Positions 6,278-7,535 of a stretch of 7,535 nt of DNA are shown in pieces. The position numbers and the translations under genes were made by a program. Source of the stretch: a bacterium. Lineage in GTDB: Bacteria; Verrucomicrobiota; Verrucomicrobiae; Limisphaerales; J093. Position 1 is the first letter of the stretch. The number at the start of each line of letters is the position of its first letter. The notes beneath the pieces were generated by a model. It did no database searches, was not told where the DNA came from, and saw only the letters and a program-made list of their open reading frames with translations. The stretch lies in assembly GCA_021839785.1 (NCBI GenBank), contig JAKCAB010000326.1:1-7535 (forward strand), read 5' to 3'.

Positions 6278-6684
6278 AAACTGCCTTTCTTCGTCAAGCA
6301 CGATTGGCTGCGCGGACCGGCGGGGAACGGCCGCCGGTACGGTGTTGGCCGGGCGAATCTTGGCCGGCGGTGACGCTGGGGCTGTTGGTGGCCGGCAGCG
6401 TGGGCGCCGTCTGGGACGCCGCTCACCAGAGGACCAAGCACCGGCAGGCACTGCCGGAAATTCACGCCGTCGCACGATTGCTGGGTACGGCTGACCTGGC
6501 CCTGTCCAGCGCCTCGCGCTGGCTGCGGCATCCTTCGCTGAGCGAGCCCGGCGCGGCCTTCGCCGATGCGCCGGCCATCCTGGACGTTGATCCCGCCGGG
6601 GCCGCGATCGCTCCCCCGCGGGCCGTGCTGGCGGGCGCCGCGGTGGCCCCGGCGATGCCGAGCGGAGGTTCACCGGCGCCATGA
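6274..6684 (+). CDS. Small single-pass membrane protein of unknown function
   Basis: I do not recognise the family with confidence. The protein has 136 residues. A basic N-terminus (MKTAFLRQARLAAR) leads to one hydrophobic segment at about 31-47 (PAVTLGLLVAGSVGAVW). The remainder, from about 48, is probably outside the cytoplasm by the positive-inside rule: DLALSSASRWLRHPSLSEP at 74-92, AFADAPAILDVDPAGAAIAPP at 95-115, then an Ala/Gly/Pro-rich tail. The start overlaps the NifX-like stop (ATGA) and the stop overlaps the permease start (ATGA), so the three are almost certainly one operon with coupled translation. The position suggests an envelope partner of the ABC permease. That the coding frame is kept so neatly between two overlaps is the strongest evidence it is real. 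Confidence 0.75.
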   Translation: MKTAFLRQARLAARTGGERPPVRCWPGESWPAVTLGLLVAGSVGAVWDAAHQRTKHRQALPEIHAVARLLGTADLALSSASRWLRHPSLSEPGAAFADAPAILDVDPAGAAIAPPRAVLAGAAVAPAMPSGGSPAP

Positions 6685-7535
6685 AACGGCACCTGGCATT
6701 GATCCGCTTTGCGCTGGGCAGCAGCCGCCGTCGCGCGGGGCGAACGGTCGCGCTCGGCGGCGCGCTGGCATTGGTCACGTTCGCCTTTTCCGCGGTGCTG
6801 TTCCTCACCGAGGCCTTGCGGCGCGAGTTCCACCTCGGCGCGGAAGTCCTGCCCGACTTGACCGTGCAACGGCTCGTCGCCGGCCGGCCGGCGCTGATTT
6901 CGGAGCAATGGGTGGGCAAAATCGCGGCGATGGCCGGAGTCACGTCGGTCGCGGCGCGGGGGTGGGGTTATTATTTCGTCCCGGCGTTGGCCGGCAACTT
7001 CACCGTGGTGGGGATGGACACCAGCCCGGCGCGCCAGCCCGTGGATGCACCGGTGGTCGTCGGCCAAGGGCGCTTCTTGAACCCTGGCGCGGCGGGCGAA
7101 GTGGTGTTGGGCGAGGCCCTCGCGGGCTTTCTGGGGCTGGAGGTGGGCGACGCCCTCACGTTGCCCGTCGGCAAGATGGGCAAGCGCTTGGAAATCGTCG
7201 GCCTGTTCCGGTCGAGCGTCGCGCTGTGGACCGCGGACGTGATCCTGATGAGCGACGCGGATGCGCGCGAATTCCTGCAAGTGCCGGCCGGGCTGGCGAC
7301 CGATCTGGCGGTGCGCCTGAGCACGCCCGACGAGGCGGTGGTCGTGGCCCGCAAGATTGCCGACCTGATTCCCGACGGCCGCATCCTCGACCGCCAACTC
7401 ATGAACCGCGCCTACGATCTGACCTTCGACACGCGCGGCGGAATGCTGGGGGCGATGTTGCTGCCCGCGCTGGTCGCCTTCCTGGTGCTCGCGTGGGATC
7501 GGCTGACCGGTGTGGGGCCGGGCGAACGGCGCGAG
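6681..7535 (+). CDS. ABC transporter permease, FtsX/MacB type, N-terminal part (runs off right edge)
   Basis: 285 codons are present and the frame is open at the right edge. The architecture is that of FtsX/MacB-like permeases: a basic N-terminus, a first membrane helix at about 23-45 (TVALGGALALVTFAFSAVLFL), and a large periplasmic MacB_PCD-like domain at about 46-235. That domain contains the usual VVVGQGRFLNPGAAGEVVLG (125-144), then LGLEVGDALTLPV and KRLEIVGLF. A second helix starts at about 254 (MLGAMLLPALVAFLVLAW). The sequence breaks off in WDRLTGVGPGERRE, the cytoplasmic loop after helix 2 that in this family contacts the ATPase. Such permeases act as mechanotransmission or export modules for lipoproteins, lipids or small molecules; the substrate is unknown. 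Its start overlaps the small membrane protein stop (ATGA). An ATP-binding subunit would be expected just outside the window. Confidence 0.88.
   Translation, partial: MKRHLALIRFALGSSRRRAGRTVALGGALALVTFAFSAVLFLTEALRREFHLGAEVLPDLTVQRLVAGRPALISEQWVGKIAAMAGVTSVAARGWGYYFVPALAGNFTVVGMDTSPARQPVDAPVVVGQGRFLNPGAAGEVVLGEALAGFLGLEVGDALTLPVGKMGKRLEIVGLFRSSVALWTADVILMSDADAREFLQVPAGLATDLAVRLSTPDEAVVVARKIADLIPDGRILDRQLMNRAYDLTFDTRGGMLGAMLLPALVAFLVLAWDRLTGVGPGERRE

Noticed and set aside
6462..7397. Minus-strand open frame (311 codons) opposite the membrane protein and permease
   Set aside because: The plus strand encodes a recognisable permease with a coupled start; the antisense translation is His/Arg/Gln-rich noise.
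1..7535. CRISPR arrays, tRNA/rRNA genes, insertion sequences, phage or attachment sites
   Set aside because: No spaced direct repeats, cloverleaf or rRNA motifs, transposase motifs or flanking inverted repeats were seen.

Overview
The window is GC-rich bacterial DNA with tightly packed genes. Codon use is strongly GC-biased, so nearly every gene carries long spurious open frames on its other strand. The gene content best fits a Verrucomicrobia-like (PVC group) bacterium. The pointers are a secreted ThuA-like protein of the type common in Verrucomicrobia and Planctomycetes, and a remnant of a kinase/WD40 protein whose N-terminal leader is typical of those phyla. This assignment is inferred from gene content only.

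Left part, minus strand (1-2432). The 5' portion of a secreted ThuA-domain protein runs off the left edge. Upstream of it lies a full-length (R)-citramalate synthase of the long LeuA-like type (520 aa), the entry enzyme of the pyruvate/acetyl-CoA route to isoleucine. Upstream of that is a decayed remnant in which the first ~30 residues of a Ser/Thr-kinase-type protein run straight into WD40 repeat sequence, which is then frameshifted.

Middle part, minus strand (2634-4033). Two genes overlap by ATGA: a PaaI-type hotdog thioesterase followed by a metallo-beta-lactamase-fold hydrolase of the COG1237 type. A sigma-54-like promoter (10 of 12 consensus positions) lies just upstream of the pair, in the 281-bp divergent gap.

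Right part, plus strand (4315-7535). A PAS / AAA+ / Fis-type sigma-54 activator with a cysteine-rich PAS domain is followed by a NifX/NifB-type (FeMo-cofactor-binding-like) protein, a small single-pass membrane protein, and the first 285 residues of an FtsX/MacB-type ABC permease. The last three are joined by ATGA start/stop overlaps. A near-perfect sigma-54 promoter (TGGCACG-N4-TCGCA, 5798-5813) sits between the activator gene and the NifX-like gene. The local reading is that the activator senses a redox or metal-related signal through its PAS domain and switches on the NifX-like/membrane/permease operon, and possibly also the divergent thioesterase/hydrolase pair. The activator plus NifX-like pairing recalls the sigma-54-controlled orange-protein operons of Desulfovibrio, but the membrane partners here differ. 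This regulator-plus-operon unit is the most promising candidate for an undescribed system. Its remaining genes, presumably including an ABC ATPase, lie beyond the right edge.
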